64,000 nucleotides of DNA. Origin: an uncultured Bacteroidota bacterium (GTDB lineage Bacteria > Bacteroidota > Bacteroidia > Chitinophagales > Chitinophagaceae). This document shows, piece after piece, positions 35,682-44,384 of this stretch; the stretch's first letter is position 1; every line of letters begins with the position of its first letter. The notes under the pieces are model-generated. The model worked only from the letters and a program-made list of their open reading frames with translations, did not search any database and was not told the origin of the DNA. The position numbers were made by a program, and so were the translations under genes. The stretch spans positions 25,124 to 89,123 of the forward strand of contig CAISPO010000042.1 of the NCBI GenBank assembly GCA_903887415.1, read 5' to 3'.

Positions 35682-36466
35682 GGTCTTACTGGCATTTGCA
35701 GTGTTACAATAGTGCCCTTTCGGTGTTGCGATTGTATATCTAATTCCGCCCGCAGCAATTTTGCGCGCTGCCGCATATGCGCAATGCCTATCCCCTGGCT
35801 GCTGCTTGCAGACTCTGTATCAAACCCAGCGCCATTATCGCTTACGACAAGGGTGAACATATCCGGCTCAAAATTCATTTTCACCTTCAGCACGGTACAG
35901 TCCGCATGCTTTATGCTGTTATTTATGGCCTCCTGTGCCAATCGGTATATAAAAAGCTCCTGCTCCGGTAACAACGAATAATAATTGCCCGTCACTTCCA
36001 GGCCGCATGTTTGTTTTCTCAGCGCCCGGAGGTAATCGAGTTCCTTACTTATGGTTTCTTTCAGCCCGAGGCGCTGCAATATCGTAGCACTCTGCGTATG
36101 GCTTATATTCCGCAGGTCGTCAATAGCCTTATCCAGCAACGCTGCAGAGGTGTTCAGCAATTCCACAGAGCGCTCATTGGCCGGCTGGTTGCCCACGGAA
36201 TAAAGGTGCACCTTCACGAGGCTCAGCACTTGCCCCACATTATCATGTATCTCCTGCGATACCTGGTTCAGCAAATGTTCCTGCAGCTCTATTTGGGTAT
36301 TAAGGAGTTCATTATGATATTGGTATTCCATTTCCTTTTTCTCTGCCATATACAGGTAGCGGCGCTTGTTGTGGACTATCAGCATATACACGATCGCTGA
36401 TAAAAGCAACGAAAAACCTAGTGCTCCGTAAATCATGAACTGTATGATATGGCTATTGCTTAGCAT
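35678..36466 (-). CDS. Sensor histidine kinase, HisKA_3 type, module 2
   Basis: 262 residues with one N-terminal membrane helix (about 9-31), a coiled-coil stretch, H74 in VSQEIHDNVGQVLSLVKVHL, and a HATPase_c domain with N box (YRLAQEAINNSIKHADC), VVSDNGAGFD and GIGIAHMRQRAKLL. Paralogous to the kinase at 31487. It overlaps the membrane-protein gene by 14 bp, giving the order membrane protein-kinase-regulator, as in module 1. Confidence 0.93.
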   Translation of the reverse strand: MLSNSHIIQFMIYGALGFSLLLSAIVYMLIVHNKRRYLYMAEKKEMEYQYHNELLNTQIELQEHLLNQVSQEIHDNVGQVLSLVKVHLYSVGNQPANERSVELLNTSAALLDKAIDDLRNISHTQSATILQRLGLKETISKELDYLRALRKQTCGLEVTGNYYSLLPEQELFIYRLAQEAINNSIKHADCTVLKVKMNFEPDMFTLVVSDNGAGFDTESASSSQGIGIAHMRQRAKLLRAELDIQSQHRKGTIVTLQMPVRP

Positions 36467-37190
36467 AGGTATTCTTTTTAGGGAAGATCAGGAAAATAAT
36501 GCCAAATGCTACCGTACCAAAATAACCGGGAAGCCAGTCAATAATGAACGAAACAAAATTATACAGCGCCCGATGGGCATATATATCCTTAATACTCGCC
36601 AGCGGCATAATGATGCTATTAATAAACCCACAGCTATCCATAAACACGTTCACAACCAAAAGCCAGAAATTCATATCCAGCCTGATCAATTCCCAGGAAT
36701 TATTTTTAAACATAACAAACAATGCCCAGAGCGCAATAGCAATGCAGCCAAGGGTGAAAAATGCCAGGTAATTCATGAACGCAAGCTCTGCTGCATCGTT
36801 TACCTCAAGAGTTGCCGGCCCAATTCCAGGCAAAGCGCCTGGCTTATAAAACATCACAACTACAACCCAAAACAAAGTGCCGCAAATAGTCATGTACACA
36901 CCCACTTTATATTTCGTAAATAAAGGAATGCAATAATTAAAAAATACAGAAAGAAGTACCAGGTTCTTAAAATAGGATACATACAATACAGGCGTAACAC
37001 TGATGTTATGCGCTTTAAAATAATCGTCAAGATTATTCAGCACACATTCCGGCACAATCACCCAAGGCAAAGCCCTCGCGGACACGCTCATTTTTTTATA
37101 CCTGACGATGGCGACAATTGCAAGAAACAAAGAGACAAATATTTCCAGCCATTGATCTACCCTAAAAAACAGTATACTCGAATCCCCCAT
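36453..37190 (-). CDS. Multi-pass membrane protein of sensor module 2 (copy a)
   Basis: 245 residues with about seven membrane helices (first near residues 12-30) and a terminal FLIFPKKNTYAKQ. Its layout resembles 37234..37962 (copy b), with FFNYCIPLFTKYKVGVYM here and FFNYSIPQFRKIKLGIYM there. It lacks any known enzyme motif. Co-transcribed with the kinase it overlaps. Confidence 0.78.
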   Translation of the reverse strand: MGDSSILFFRVDQWLEIFVSLFLAIVAIVRYKKMSVSARALPWVIVPECVLNNLDDYFKAHNISVTPVLYVSYFKNLVLLSVFFNYCIPLFTKYKVGVYMTICGTLFWVVVVMFYKPGALPGIGPATLEVNDAAELAFMNYLAFFTLGCIAIALWALFVMFKNNSWELIRLDMNFWLLVVNVFMDSCGFINSIIMPLASIKDIYAHRALYNFVSFIIDWLPGYFGTVAFGIIFLIFPKKNTYAKQ

Positions 37191-37233
37191 ATTTCGCGAA
37201 TAATTTACCAGATAAATATACGCCGTTCATACG

Positions 37234-37962
37234 CTAATGGCACTCCGTTTTAAAACGGGCGTCTGTTATAAAGAGCTGGCCAACCACAGCATCCGCTTTT
37301 TTAGGGTAACGTAAAAAAAGACACCCTAAAAACAGTACGCTCAATGAATTAGGGAGGTATTCTAAAAGTATGCTGGCGATAGTGAAAACAGTTTCCGACC
37401 GCACCATTGTAATAACAATATCATAAATGAACCCTATCCCGTCGCCGAATATATAAATGATAAAATACCAGAAAACCTCGTTGCGGCGGATCTCAGCAAA
37501 TGTACTCTCCTGGAACATCAGGTATAGCCCTATAAGCGAAAATACGATGCAGCACAGGTCGAAAAAAGATGCATAATAAAAATAACTTTCGTTGCCGGCG
37601 TCAAACGCCATAGGCGCGATAAATGAACTATACATTGCCCAGAAAACAAAACCTGCCGCGCCCATATAGATGCCCAACTTTATCTTGCGGAATTGCGGTA
37701 TGCTATAGTTGAAAAACATGGATCCGATAATAAAATCATTCAGGTAGTTGATGTACAGCAGCACATGGTCGCTCATATGCCTTGCATGAAACACGTCCAT
37801 CGTCTTATTGGCCGCAAATCCTACGATAATCGTAAAAAGCAATAGCTGGCTCGGAAATGTGATTTTTCTGAACCGGTATAATCCGATTATTATCACGATG
37901 ATCGTAATGATAATAGCGGACCAATCTTCGACATTTGCCCAAAAATCAATAGTTTTCAACAT
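37234..37962 (-). CDS. Multi-pass membrane protein of sensor module 2 (copy b)
   Basis: 242 residues, about seven membrane helices, and the tail FLRYPKKADAVVG. Related to copy a across the whole length (shared YxNDFI/YFKNLV, FFNYxIPxF, KxGxYM and the final LxxL..FLxxPKK). A 43-bp gap separates it from copy a. Two membrane copies feeding one kinase could form a hetero-oligomeric sensor. No named family is recognised. Confidence 0.78.
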   Translation of the reverse strand: MLKTIDFWANVEDWSAIIITIIVIIIGLYRFRKITFPSQLLLFTIIVGFAANKTMDVFHARHMSDHVLLYINYLNDFIIGSMFFNYSIPQFRKIKLGIYMGAAGFVFWAMYSSFIAPMAFDAGNESYFYYASFFDLCCIVFSLIGLYLMFQESTFAEIRRNEVFWYFIIYIFGDGIGFIYDIVITMVRSETVFTIASILLEYLPNSLSVLFLGCLFLRYPKKADAVVGQLFITDARFKTECH

Positions 37963-38096
37963 GTAAGAGAGGGTAAATTATTTGGCATATTAAATATACG
38001 CCTTTAACCCTTATTGCATATCCGTTTAAAAACGGGTCAGGTAAGTACCCAAAATTGTGTAGATAGTTAACTGGTCTGGCGGGTGCCTTAAAACAA

Positions 38097-38124
38097 AAGC
38101 AGGCACCGTTTAAAGTGCCTGCTT
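38097..38124. terminator. Terminator hairpin at left edge of the island
   Basis: Arms AAGCAGGCAC and GTGCCTGCTT (10 bp, perfect). On the minus strand it would follow the tRNA-like fragment at 38129. Confidence 0.7.
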
Positions 38125-38128
38125 TACC

Positions 38129-38148
38129 TGGTAGCGGGAAAGGTCGAA
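38129..38148 (-). other. tRNA 3'-end-like fragment
   Basis: On the minus strand this reads as TTCGA, then a stretch ending TCCCGCTACCA: the end of a T-loop and an acceptor strand with encoded CCA. It is followed by a terminator, as tRNA genes are. It is cut off inside the T-loop, so it may mark an insertion boundary. The match is short. Confidence 0.4.
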
Positions 38149-38245
38149 ATATCTAACTTAATTACCGACTATTATAGAGTAATCGAGATGGCTGATTATT
38201 TAAGCTAAAAGTAATCTCTAGGTACTTGTAAATGGTACGGAGTTT

Positions 38246-38581
38246 TTAATTCCAAATGCTTTTTTGTAAGCGCTCTTCTCTGTTATTAATTGCCAAACGA
38301 AGTTCATCGGTGGATGTTATCTCTTTTGGAAGCATTGCAAGAATTGGGAAACGTTCTTTTCTGTCGGTTACAATTGACGGTTCCCCTCGAAGTGAAAATT
38401 CTATCATGCACTTTGCTGGAGGACTGTCATTTGTAAAAGGCTTCCTATTGAGTATGATCGTTAAATACTCACTACCAATATTGCCCGTCAAACCAAATTT
38501 TATTTCGTAGTTAGAATTCTCCCATTTCCCCAGCAATGATTGAACAAAGGTTGAATGTAAATTACCAGCAAAAGCAATCAT
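38246..38581 (-). CDS. Hypothetical protein in the island
   Basis: I use the ATG at 38581 (MIAFAGNLHSTFVQ...), giving 111 residues; an upstream TTG at 38608 overlaps a -7 box. It has no membrane segment and no domain I know. The codon use is AT-rich like its neighbours. It is divergent from the membrane/TIR pair, sharing a 95-bp promoter region, which suggests it belongs with them. Confidence 0.65.
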   Translation of the reverse strand: MIAFAGNLHSTFVQSLLGKWENSNYEIKFGLTGNIGSEYLTIILNRKPFTNDSPPAKCMIEFSLRGEPSIVTDRKERFPILAMLPKEITSTDELRLAINNREERLQKSIWN

Positions 38582-38605
38582 AGCCACGATTTTAGTTTGA
38601 TGAAG

Positions 38606-38613
38606 CAAATGTA
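38606..38613 (-). promoter_or_regulatory. -7 box TACATTTG for the divergent island gene
   Basis: An exact TAnnTTTG match 25 bp before the ATG at 38581. Confidence 0.45.
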
Positions 38614-38650
38614 ATACTTAGCATTAAGAAATGCAGGTGGCTTTTATTTA

Positions 38651-38658
38651 TATCTTTG
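38651..38658 (+). promoter_or_regulatory. -7 box TATCTTTG for the membrane/TIR gene pair
   Basis: An exact TAnnTTTG match 19 bp before the ATG at 38677. No -33 TTTG is evident. Confidence 0.45.
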
Positions 38659-38676
38659 TTCTAAACAGTATTACTA

Positions 38677-39264
38677 ATGAATTTAGACAAAATAATCAAA
38701 AAAGCAATTGAATATCCATATTGGGTTTTTCTGATAATGCTGAATCATACATGGGATTTGATAAAAGCAGTTAGGGAAGCCGCAAATCCTCAAGCATTAC
38801 TCAACTATTATAAAAATTATAACTGGACAGATTTTCTCATTCTAGCTGTAGTTTCGATCATATTGCTCATATTATTGCGCTATTTAAGAAGGGTTAAAAA
38901 TGAGATCAATTCTCTTTCGTTTCATCTTAAAGCTGAAAATCGAGAGTTTAACGGTAACTACATTGAAGCGTATTTTCATGCGGTCTCAGCATTAACACCG
39001 ACATATAATAGTAGTATGTTTCAATCTCTGAGAGAGCAATTTCAAATAATTAAGAATTGCTTAGGAAGAACCACGGAGGGTGAGCCAAAACTTGTAAAAA
39101 GCGAACTGGAAAATTTAAAGATCACACGGCAATTGGATATCGAGGATGTTCTAAAATACATTGACAAAAAAGACACCACCCACACATTTAACATGGACAT
39201 TGTTCAGATTAGGCAGGATATTGCGAATTTGCCAGATATTAGAGAAATCCGCCCATTAGCCTAA
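38677..39264 (+). CDS. Single-helix membrane protein next to TIR gene
   Basis: 195 residues. A basic N-terminal segment is followed by one clear membrane helix (residues 51-67, FLILAVVSIILLILLRY), then a basic, helical cytoplasmic domain with an Arg/Lys-rich junction (LRRVKNEI). I recognise no named domain. It lies 55 bp upstream of the TIR-domain gene on the same strand, behind a -7 box, so the two are likely an operon. AT-rich base use matches the island. It could be a membrane anchor or effector for the TIR protein, as in some anti-phage systems; this is inference. Confidence 0.72.
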   Translation: MNLDKIIKKAIEYPYWVFLIMLNHTWDLIKAVREAANPQALLNYYKNYNWTDFLILAVVSIILLILLRYLRRVKNEINSLSFHLKAENREFNGNYIEAYFHAVSALTPTYNSSMFQSLREQFQIIKNCLGRTTEGEPKLVKSELENLKITRQLDIEDVLKYIDKKDTTHTFNMDIVQIRQDIANLPDIREIRPLA

Positions 39265-39319
39265 GTAACAAAGGGAGGTTCATTACAATCACACAATTTT
39301 TTATTGTAGACTGGAAGTT

Positions 39320-40231
39320 ATGGAAGGAAAGAAAACCAAGGTATTTATTAGTTATTGTACAGATGATTTAGCGAAAGTGCAGATAATCGAAGAGGAAGTG
39401 AAAGTCAACTTTCCAATGGTTGAGTTAATTATCATTGCTTATAATCGTGAACCATTAAAACCACTATCCGAGAAAGTGCTATTCGGTCTTAAAGAATGTG
39501 ATATTATCATACCGATTCTAACCGAAAAATCAATGAACAACCAGTGGGTAAATCAGGAGATTGGTGTATCTGTAGCATTAAATAAGACCATTAGACCACT
39601 TGTTCAAAATGACATATTGAATAAGCTGAAAGGGTTTATTCATGACAAAGTTGATATGCCATACCTTTTTATTAATAGCTCTACAAAAGGCGAAGGGCAT
39701 CGAGATTTCATAAAACATACAAAGATATTAATCCAAGACATCGTTAATGAAAGGGAAAACCAAATCGAAGTTATTTCGGTTCAACCAGCCTTTAAACCGT
39801 CATTGGAATCGAAACTAGAATTGATTGAAAAGAGTCGAGATTTTAAATCAAAAAGAGAAAAAATACTTAAGCAACATGATACGTTTGAAAGTGCGGAACA
39901 GAATGTGGAATTACTTTTCAAACATGTGCAATTTAATCTTGATCGGCTAAAAGACCGTAAGATTATTAAGGGATGGGAATACAATTTCAATTATCCAAAG
40001 TATTTTATTTTCAAATCAGAATTGCATAGTATTTCCTTTTATTGGAAGCTTGCAGAGCATGAAAAACTTAAAGGGGCGATTTTGGAAGTTTGCTATTATC
40101 AAGATTATCTGGTTACATCTAATAAATTGACCGAAAATATCCCACATGAAAGGGGAATGAAGGTTACTTATCAATATCAGTATGATGTTGATGAAAATTT
40201 AAACTTAGGTTGGAAGTCAGTCCACAACTAA
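39320..40231 (+). CDS. TIR-domain protein
   Basis: 303 residues. The first 130 form a TIR-like fold: KVFISYCTDD (first strand and BB-loop side), CDIIIPILTEKSMNNQWVNQ (conserved Ser/Trp) followed by EIGVSVAL with E80, which corresponds to the catalytic Glu of NAD-cleaving TIR domains. The rest (about 165-303) is a helical linker and a beta-rich domain that I do not recognise (FESAEQNVELLFKHVQFNL, GWEYNFNYPKYFIF). TIR proteins in bacteria commonly act in phage defence by degrading NAD or making signal nucleotides. The neighbouring membrane gene and island location fit this, but activity is not shown by sequence. Confidence 0.82.
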   Translation: MEGKKTKVFISYCTDDLAKVQIIEEEVKVNFPMVELIIIAYNREPLKPLSEKVLFGLKECDIIIPILTEKSMNNQWVNQEIGVSVALNKTIRPLVQNDILNKLKGFIHDKVDMPYLFINSSTKGEGHRDFIKHTKILIQDIVNERENQIEVISVQPAFKPSLESKLELIEKSRDFKSKREKILKQHDTFESAEQNVELLFKHVQFNLDRLKDRKIIKGWEYNFNYPKYFIFKSELHSISFYWKLAEHEKLKGAILEVCYYQDYLVTSNKLTENIPHERGMKVTYQYQYDVDENLNLGWKSVHN

Positions 40232-40659
40232 CTAATCTCGAAAAAAAGTTCCTCTTTGGGAGCAGCGTAAAAGAGGATGTATATTTAAAATATAAGGCGG
40301 AGTTAGAGCCTGAAATACATGCTAAACGGGGTATGATTGCCGACTTAGAAAACAAATTATCTAACCACGATGAATTTATTGAAAAGGCTATTGAAGTTTG
40401 TGAAAACATCAGCAAACACTGGGAGTTTGGAGATTCAGAGAACAGACAACGGATACAAAAAGTAGTGTTTCCTGATGGTTTGGTGGTAGTTCCCGAAAAT
40501 AGGGCATATCTAACCAATAATATGAATCAGGTATTTAAGCTAATTTCCCGCCTGTCAAGCGTTTCAGAGGACGATAAAAAAGAGAAAGCCAGCAAAAATG
40601 CTGACTTGTCTCTTTCAGTAGCGAGGAGGAGACTTGAACTCCCGACCTCAGGGTTATGA
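40210..40659 (+). pseudogene. Serine recombinase C-terminal remnant
   Basis: The frame has no ATG near its beginning (only a TTG at 40210) and overlaps the TIR stop. The sequence from about 40225 matches the coiled-coil end of large serine recombinases (EPEIHAKRGMIADLENKLSN, IEVCENISKHWEFGDSENRQ, IQKVVFPDGLVV). No catalytic N-terminal domain or zinc ribbon is present nearby. The last codons read through the tRNA-Met terminator and into its 3' end (RRRLELPTSGL), so the true end of the gene was probably lost at the junction with the chromosome. Confidence 0.72.
40578..40615 (-). terminator. tRNA-Met terminator
   Basis: A long imperfect hairpin with TCAGCA/TGCTGG-type pairing at its top and AAAGAGA/TCTCTTT at its base. 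On the minus strand a T6 run follows. It overlaps the recombinase remnant. Confidence 0.7.
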
Positions 40660-40692
40660 ATCCTGTGCTCTAACCACCTGAGCTACCTCGCC
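40619..40692 (-). tRNA. tRNA-Met (anticodon CAU)
   Basis: The minus strand gives acceptor GGCGAGG paired with CCTCGCT, D arm GCTCAGGTGGTTAGAGC, anticodon loop TTCATAA (CAT) and T loop TTCAAGT. The closing base pair of the anticodon arm is an A-C mismatch. An elongator Met tRNA is most likely; tRNA-Ile with a lysidine-modified CAU cannot be ruled out. Confidence 0.88.
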
Positions 40693-40798
40693 AAAATTCG
40701 AGGTGCAAAGGTAGGGAAAAACATGGAAATTATCTGGTCTTTTCATTTTTTCAGTACGGCAGTCAACTTCAGTCCAAAATAGTTCAAATCCCACCCTT

Positions 40799-43381
40799 CT
40801 ATTCCTTTACAAACTTCCTCACATCTGCATTATTGACCTTCACAAAATAAAGCCCCGCCGGCAAGGTCGAGACATCAATTAATACTTGGTGCACCCCACC
40901 ATTATATTCACGACTGTTTACAGCCTGGCCAAGGATGTTATTTATTGTTACTTTGGTGATATCGTCGTTGCTGGTTACTGTAATTCCAGTGTGTGCGGGG
41001 TTAGGGAACAATTCACTCATTTCAGGCTGCAAATGATTTGGAACAGCGGTCGTGCCCACAGGCGCGCCCAGGATATTCATAGTAGTATTGGTGACTACAG
41101 GAGCATTATAATCAAAATAAATACTGGCCCGATTGAAAATGGTGTCCCCGATAACAGCCGAAGATTTCGCCTTAATTGAATAAGAAAACTTGCCAACACT
41201 GCCAGCGGGAGTCGTCAGGCTGTCGGGCAGGTTAATGCCTGTAAACTCAAAGTAAATATGCGCGCCTGATATCCACGAGATCACGGGCACCTCCGGGTTG
41301 GCCGTGATAAAACGGAACGATGACGGGTCCATCCTTGCGTCAAGTGTGTCTATCACTACCACGCTCCTGGCCACATCAGTACCAGTATTCTGAAACTCCA
41401 CGGTATAGATCATCGTATTATTACGATGGAAATACTCCGGCTGGTTCACTGACATTGAGTTCGGATCAAACGAGCCGGTAACAACCTTGGTATATACGGC
41501 CGAATCATCGGTAGCAACGACATTATCCGGAAATTGTGAAGTCGCAGTGAACACAAGTGTATCGCCTGTCGCTGCAGATGTGTTGACGTAAACCTGCATA
41601 TCGAAAAATGCAAAGCTGTCACTAAGCAGGTTGATATGATAGGTTATACTGTCACCCGAAACCAACATAGGCGCGGGCACCGAAGAAACAAACGATGTGC
41701 GGCTGTCGAGGACTACCACAAAGGTCGTATCTGCTGTCTCGCTGCCATTGTTGGTTGCTCCTATAAACAGGTCGGAAGTATAGCCGGGAACCAGGCACAT
41801 GCTGCTAACCCAGAACTGCAGATCACGGATGCCAGGTATAAGCGTATCAGCAAAGTTTGTATTGGCGATTGTCGTATCACTAGTTATATTGTAAGAATAA
41901 GCCCCGCATTCGTTCACTTCAAATCCGGTTGGCGTGTGTGAAACTGCATAATTGCCATACGGTACGTTTGAGCTGTAGAACCCGGTAAGCGGCTGGCTAT
42001 AGCCATAATAATCGGTGCTGCTGATGGCATCATGCAGGGTTACCACGGCTCCGGCAATATTCAGATCACCGGCATTATCTGTACAATCATGATTATTATC
42101 CTGGAATATCGTACCAGTAACGAATGACGGATAAGCGTGGAAGTTACTATCGAAGTTGACTGCCCCCATATGCCAGGTTGACGGATAAGCTGGGCTGCCC
42201 GCAGCAAAAGGAAAGAAAGCGCCGCCATATTGGTTGGCTACAAGCCCGGATAATAATTCAGCGCCGGGTTCAAACGGGCTTGGCATGGAATACAGGTAAT
42301 TGAGGTGCTTGTCAAAAATGGAGAACTCATTGCCTGGATCGTCAAGCAGCAGTATTTTGCCGGTAGAGAGCGCCACGCAATTAGCCGCCTGCATCACGCT
42401 GTCATGATCTAAATGGGTGGAATCTGTTATCGTTCCTGCTTCATTTATTTTAATAAAGTGTACAGTATTTACTACCGCCGAATCATAGCCATAAACCACA
42501 AGTACTACACCGGTGTCATTTGTCGGAAAACAGGCGCCATAGCCTGCCACTTCGCCAACCGTGGCGTCCACGTCCAGTTGCCACGCGAAGCTGCCATCTG
42601 CGTTTAACTTACGGAAGTATTGTTTTGACACCCACCCACTGGAAATGCTGTCTGCCATACCATCATATATTTCGCCGAAGGCAACACCCCCGTCAGTGGT
42701 CAGGAGTGCATTCTGTATATCTATAGCGCCCTGTCCCGGTAGCGGAGTAACGCTCACCCCGTTGTGATTACTATGCAGGTAGGAGTTTGCCCACAGCTCC
42801 GCATAAACATTGTTCAGTTTTTTCACATAGCTATATGCGATCGTGCTATCCCGGCCACTCACTGTGTCGGCCAAAAATGTAGAATCAACTTCGTAAAGGC
42901 AATAGAAATTATTCCCGCCACAGGCTATTAGTTTTACATACGGAAACGTATATATGCCGGGAACTGTATCTGTAAAAAAATAACCCGAAACAAAATTCCC
43001 CAACGAATCAAACTGCTTGATCAAATACCCGGCATCACCATTATCCGTCCCGCCCACCACATAGTTACCATTCTGCAGTTGTATTACCGATGATGTCTGT
43101 CCTTTGAACGAGTAGGTGCCCCCGATCATCGAATCCAGGCAATTGCGCCTCGTCCACACTGTGTCGCCATTGCTATTTACACAAATAAGGTAGTTATAGT
43201 TGTAACTGGCAGCGATCATCTGCCCGGAAGAAAACACCGCACTGTGGCCTGAATAGGTTGCAGTGCTCGGGATATTCTGCAGTGAAGTATCATATACATC
43301 AGTATAATCCTTTGTAAACAGTTGAGATCTTACGCTGGTGCAAGCAAATAGCATTGCCATTGCAAATAAAAATGACTTCAT
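40799..43381 (-). CDS. Large T9SS surface protein with SdrD-B and DUF7619-like domains
   Basis: 860 residues. A short signal peptide (MKSFLFAMAMLFACTSVRSQ) is followed by a 400-residue region of repeated strands (kelch/WD-like), an SdrD_B-type domain (GTIFQDNNHDCTDNAGDLNI, then AGAVVTLHDA), and a domain of the DUF7619 type (GSFDPNSMSVNQPEYFHRNN then TMIYTVEFQNTG... FNRASIYFDYNAPVVTNTT). It ends in a type A sorting domain (ELFPNPAHTGITV... PAGLYFVKVN...RKFVKE). It is probably a surface protein for adhesion or gliding; no catalytic motif is seen. It lies beside tRNA-Met. Confidence 0.86.
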   Translation of the reverse strand: MKSFLFAMAMLFACTSVRSQLFTKDYTDVYDTSLQNIPSTATYSGHSAVFSSGQMIAASYNYNYLICVNSNGDTVWTRRNCLDSMIGGTYSFKGQTSSVIQLQNGNYVVGGTDNGDAGYLIKQFDSLGNFVSGYFFTDTVPGIYTFPYVKLIACGGNNFYCLYEVDSTFLADTVSGRDSTIAYSYVKKLNNVYAELWANSYLHSNHNGVSVTPLPGQGAIDIQNALLTTDGGVAFGEIYDGMADSISSGWVSKQYFRKLNADGSFAWQLDVDATVGEVAGYGACFPTNDTGVVLVVYGYDSAVVNTVHFIKINEAGTITDSTHLDHDSVMQAANCVALSTGKILLLDDPGNEFSIFDKHLNYLYSMPSPFEPGAELLSGLVANQYGGAFFPFAAGSPAYPSTWHMGAVNFDSNFHAYPSFVTGTIFQDNNHDCTDNAGDLNIAGAVVTLHDAISSTDYYGYSQPLTGFYSSNVPYGNYAVSHTPTGFEVNECGAYSYNITSDTTIANTNFADTLIPGIRDLQFWVSSMCLVPGYTSDLFIGATNNGSETADTTFVVVLDSRTSFVSSVPAPMLVSGDSITYHINLLSDSFAFFDMQVYVNTSAATGDTLVFTATSQFPDNVVATDDSAVYTKVVTGSFDPNSMSVNQPEYFHRNNTMIYTVEFQNTGTDVARSVVVIDTLDARMDPSSFRFITANPEVPVISWISGAHIYFEFTGINLPDSLTTPAGSVGKFSYSIKAKSSAVIGDTIFNRASIYFDYNAPVVTNTTMNILGAPVGTTAVPNHLQPEMSELFPNPAHTGITVTSNDDITKVTINNILGQAVNSREYNGGVHQVLIDVSTLPAGLYFVKVNNADVRKFVKE

Positions 43382-43575
43382 AGGGGTAATTCAGTTTAGT
43401 GTGTGATTAAGGACTGCCAATTTAACATTTTATTTTGAGCAAATATTGTGCCAAAGATATATGTCCTGTTTGTTATTCTTCCTATCTTCTGTACTTTCAG
43501 CTCCGCATTTTTTTGCCATATATAGGCCATGCAAAGGAAAATCATCAAGCTAAAAGACGGCGCCGATAATTTTAT

Positions 43576-43583
43576 TATATTTG
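43576..43583 (+). promoter_or_regulatory. -7 box TATATTTG
   Basis: An exact TAnnTTTG match 22 bp before the ATG of the outer-membrane beta-barrel gene at 43606. Confidence 0.4.
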
Positions 43584-43605
43584 ATATAACAAAACCAATG
43601 ATCTC

Positions 43606-44259
43606 ATGCGCAAATTATACCTGGTCATAGCGATAGCATTGTTAACGGATAGTGCCTCCGCGCAATCTTTCAAAAAAGGGTCGTTCCTCATCAGCCTCTC
43701 CGAAGGCACCACCTATTCTACTTTTTCTACAACCACGAATAACACCGGCAATAGTGATGTGCTGCATACTGGCAACATTACTGGCAATCGCGATCCTATA
43801 ACGATAGAGTATGGCCTTACCAACCACTGGGGCCTTGGCATAAATATGGGTGGCGATATCTATCATGCGGATCCTTCGAAATACTACGGCTTCCAGACCG
43901 CAACCAACGACATTAAAGTAATAACCAGCGAGCTTACGCTCGATGTCAACTATCACTTTTTCGTCACTCACCACTTTGATCTCGCAGCATTCGCATCGCT
44001 CGGTTTTTCGTCCGTCTCTTTTAACGGCAACGATGGAGACCATTCGTACCAATATAAATCAGGCGGGCTGTTGGTGCGTACCGGAACAAAGGCAAGGTAT
44101 TATATCACGAAACGCTTTGGCGTGATGGGCATGGTGAGCACCTTTGCAACGCAAAACGGTACCGATGGCGTAAAAGGAAATACGGTAGGAAACGGCTATA
44201 CTACTACACTCAAAGGCTCTGCCATTGAGTTTGGGCTTGTTTATAGGGTTTTAAGGTAG
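43606..44259 (+). CDS. Outer-membrane beta-barrel protein
   Basis: 217 residues with a signal peptide (MRKLYLVIAIALLTDSASAQ) and alternating amphipathic strands (ITIEYGLTNHWGLGINMGGD, SELTLDVNYHFFVTHHFDLA, KARYYITKRFGVMGMVSTF), ending in ...SAIEFGLVYRVLR with a terminal strand suited to BAM insertion. Fits the OMP_b-brl family. The role is unknown. Confidence 0.83.
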   Translation: MRKLYLVIAIALLTDSASAQSFKKGSFLISLSEGTTYSTFSTTTNNTGNSDVLHTGNITGNRDPITIEYGLTNHWGLGINMGGDIYHADPSKYYGFQTATNDIKVITSELTLDVNYHFFVTHHFDLAAFASLGFSSVSFNGNDGDHSYQYKSGGLLVRTGTKARYYITKRFGVMGMVSTFATQNGTDGVKGNTVGNGYTTTLKGSAIEFGLVYRVLR

Positions 44260-44330
44260 AGACATACCAGGAAGAGGTAAACTGGCTCTTTGCGACCTAT
44301 GCGGAGGCGCATTGTTTGTGCTTTGCGACC

Positions 44331-44350
44331 CCTGCCTGCTGGCAGGCAGG
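44331..44350. repeat. Inverted repeat CCTGCCTGC / GCAGGCAGG
   Basis: 9-bp arms with a 2-nt centre, upstream of the cardiolipin synthase start. A degenerate copy (CCTGCC...GGCAGG) is at about 60871. Confidence 0.5.
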
Positions 44351-44384
44351 TTTGCGTGAAAATTTTATCTTGCAGATCGATATT

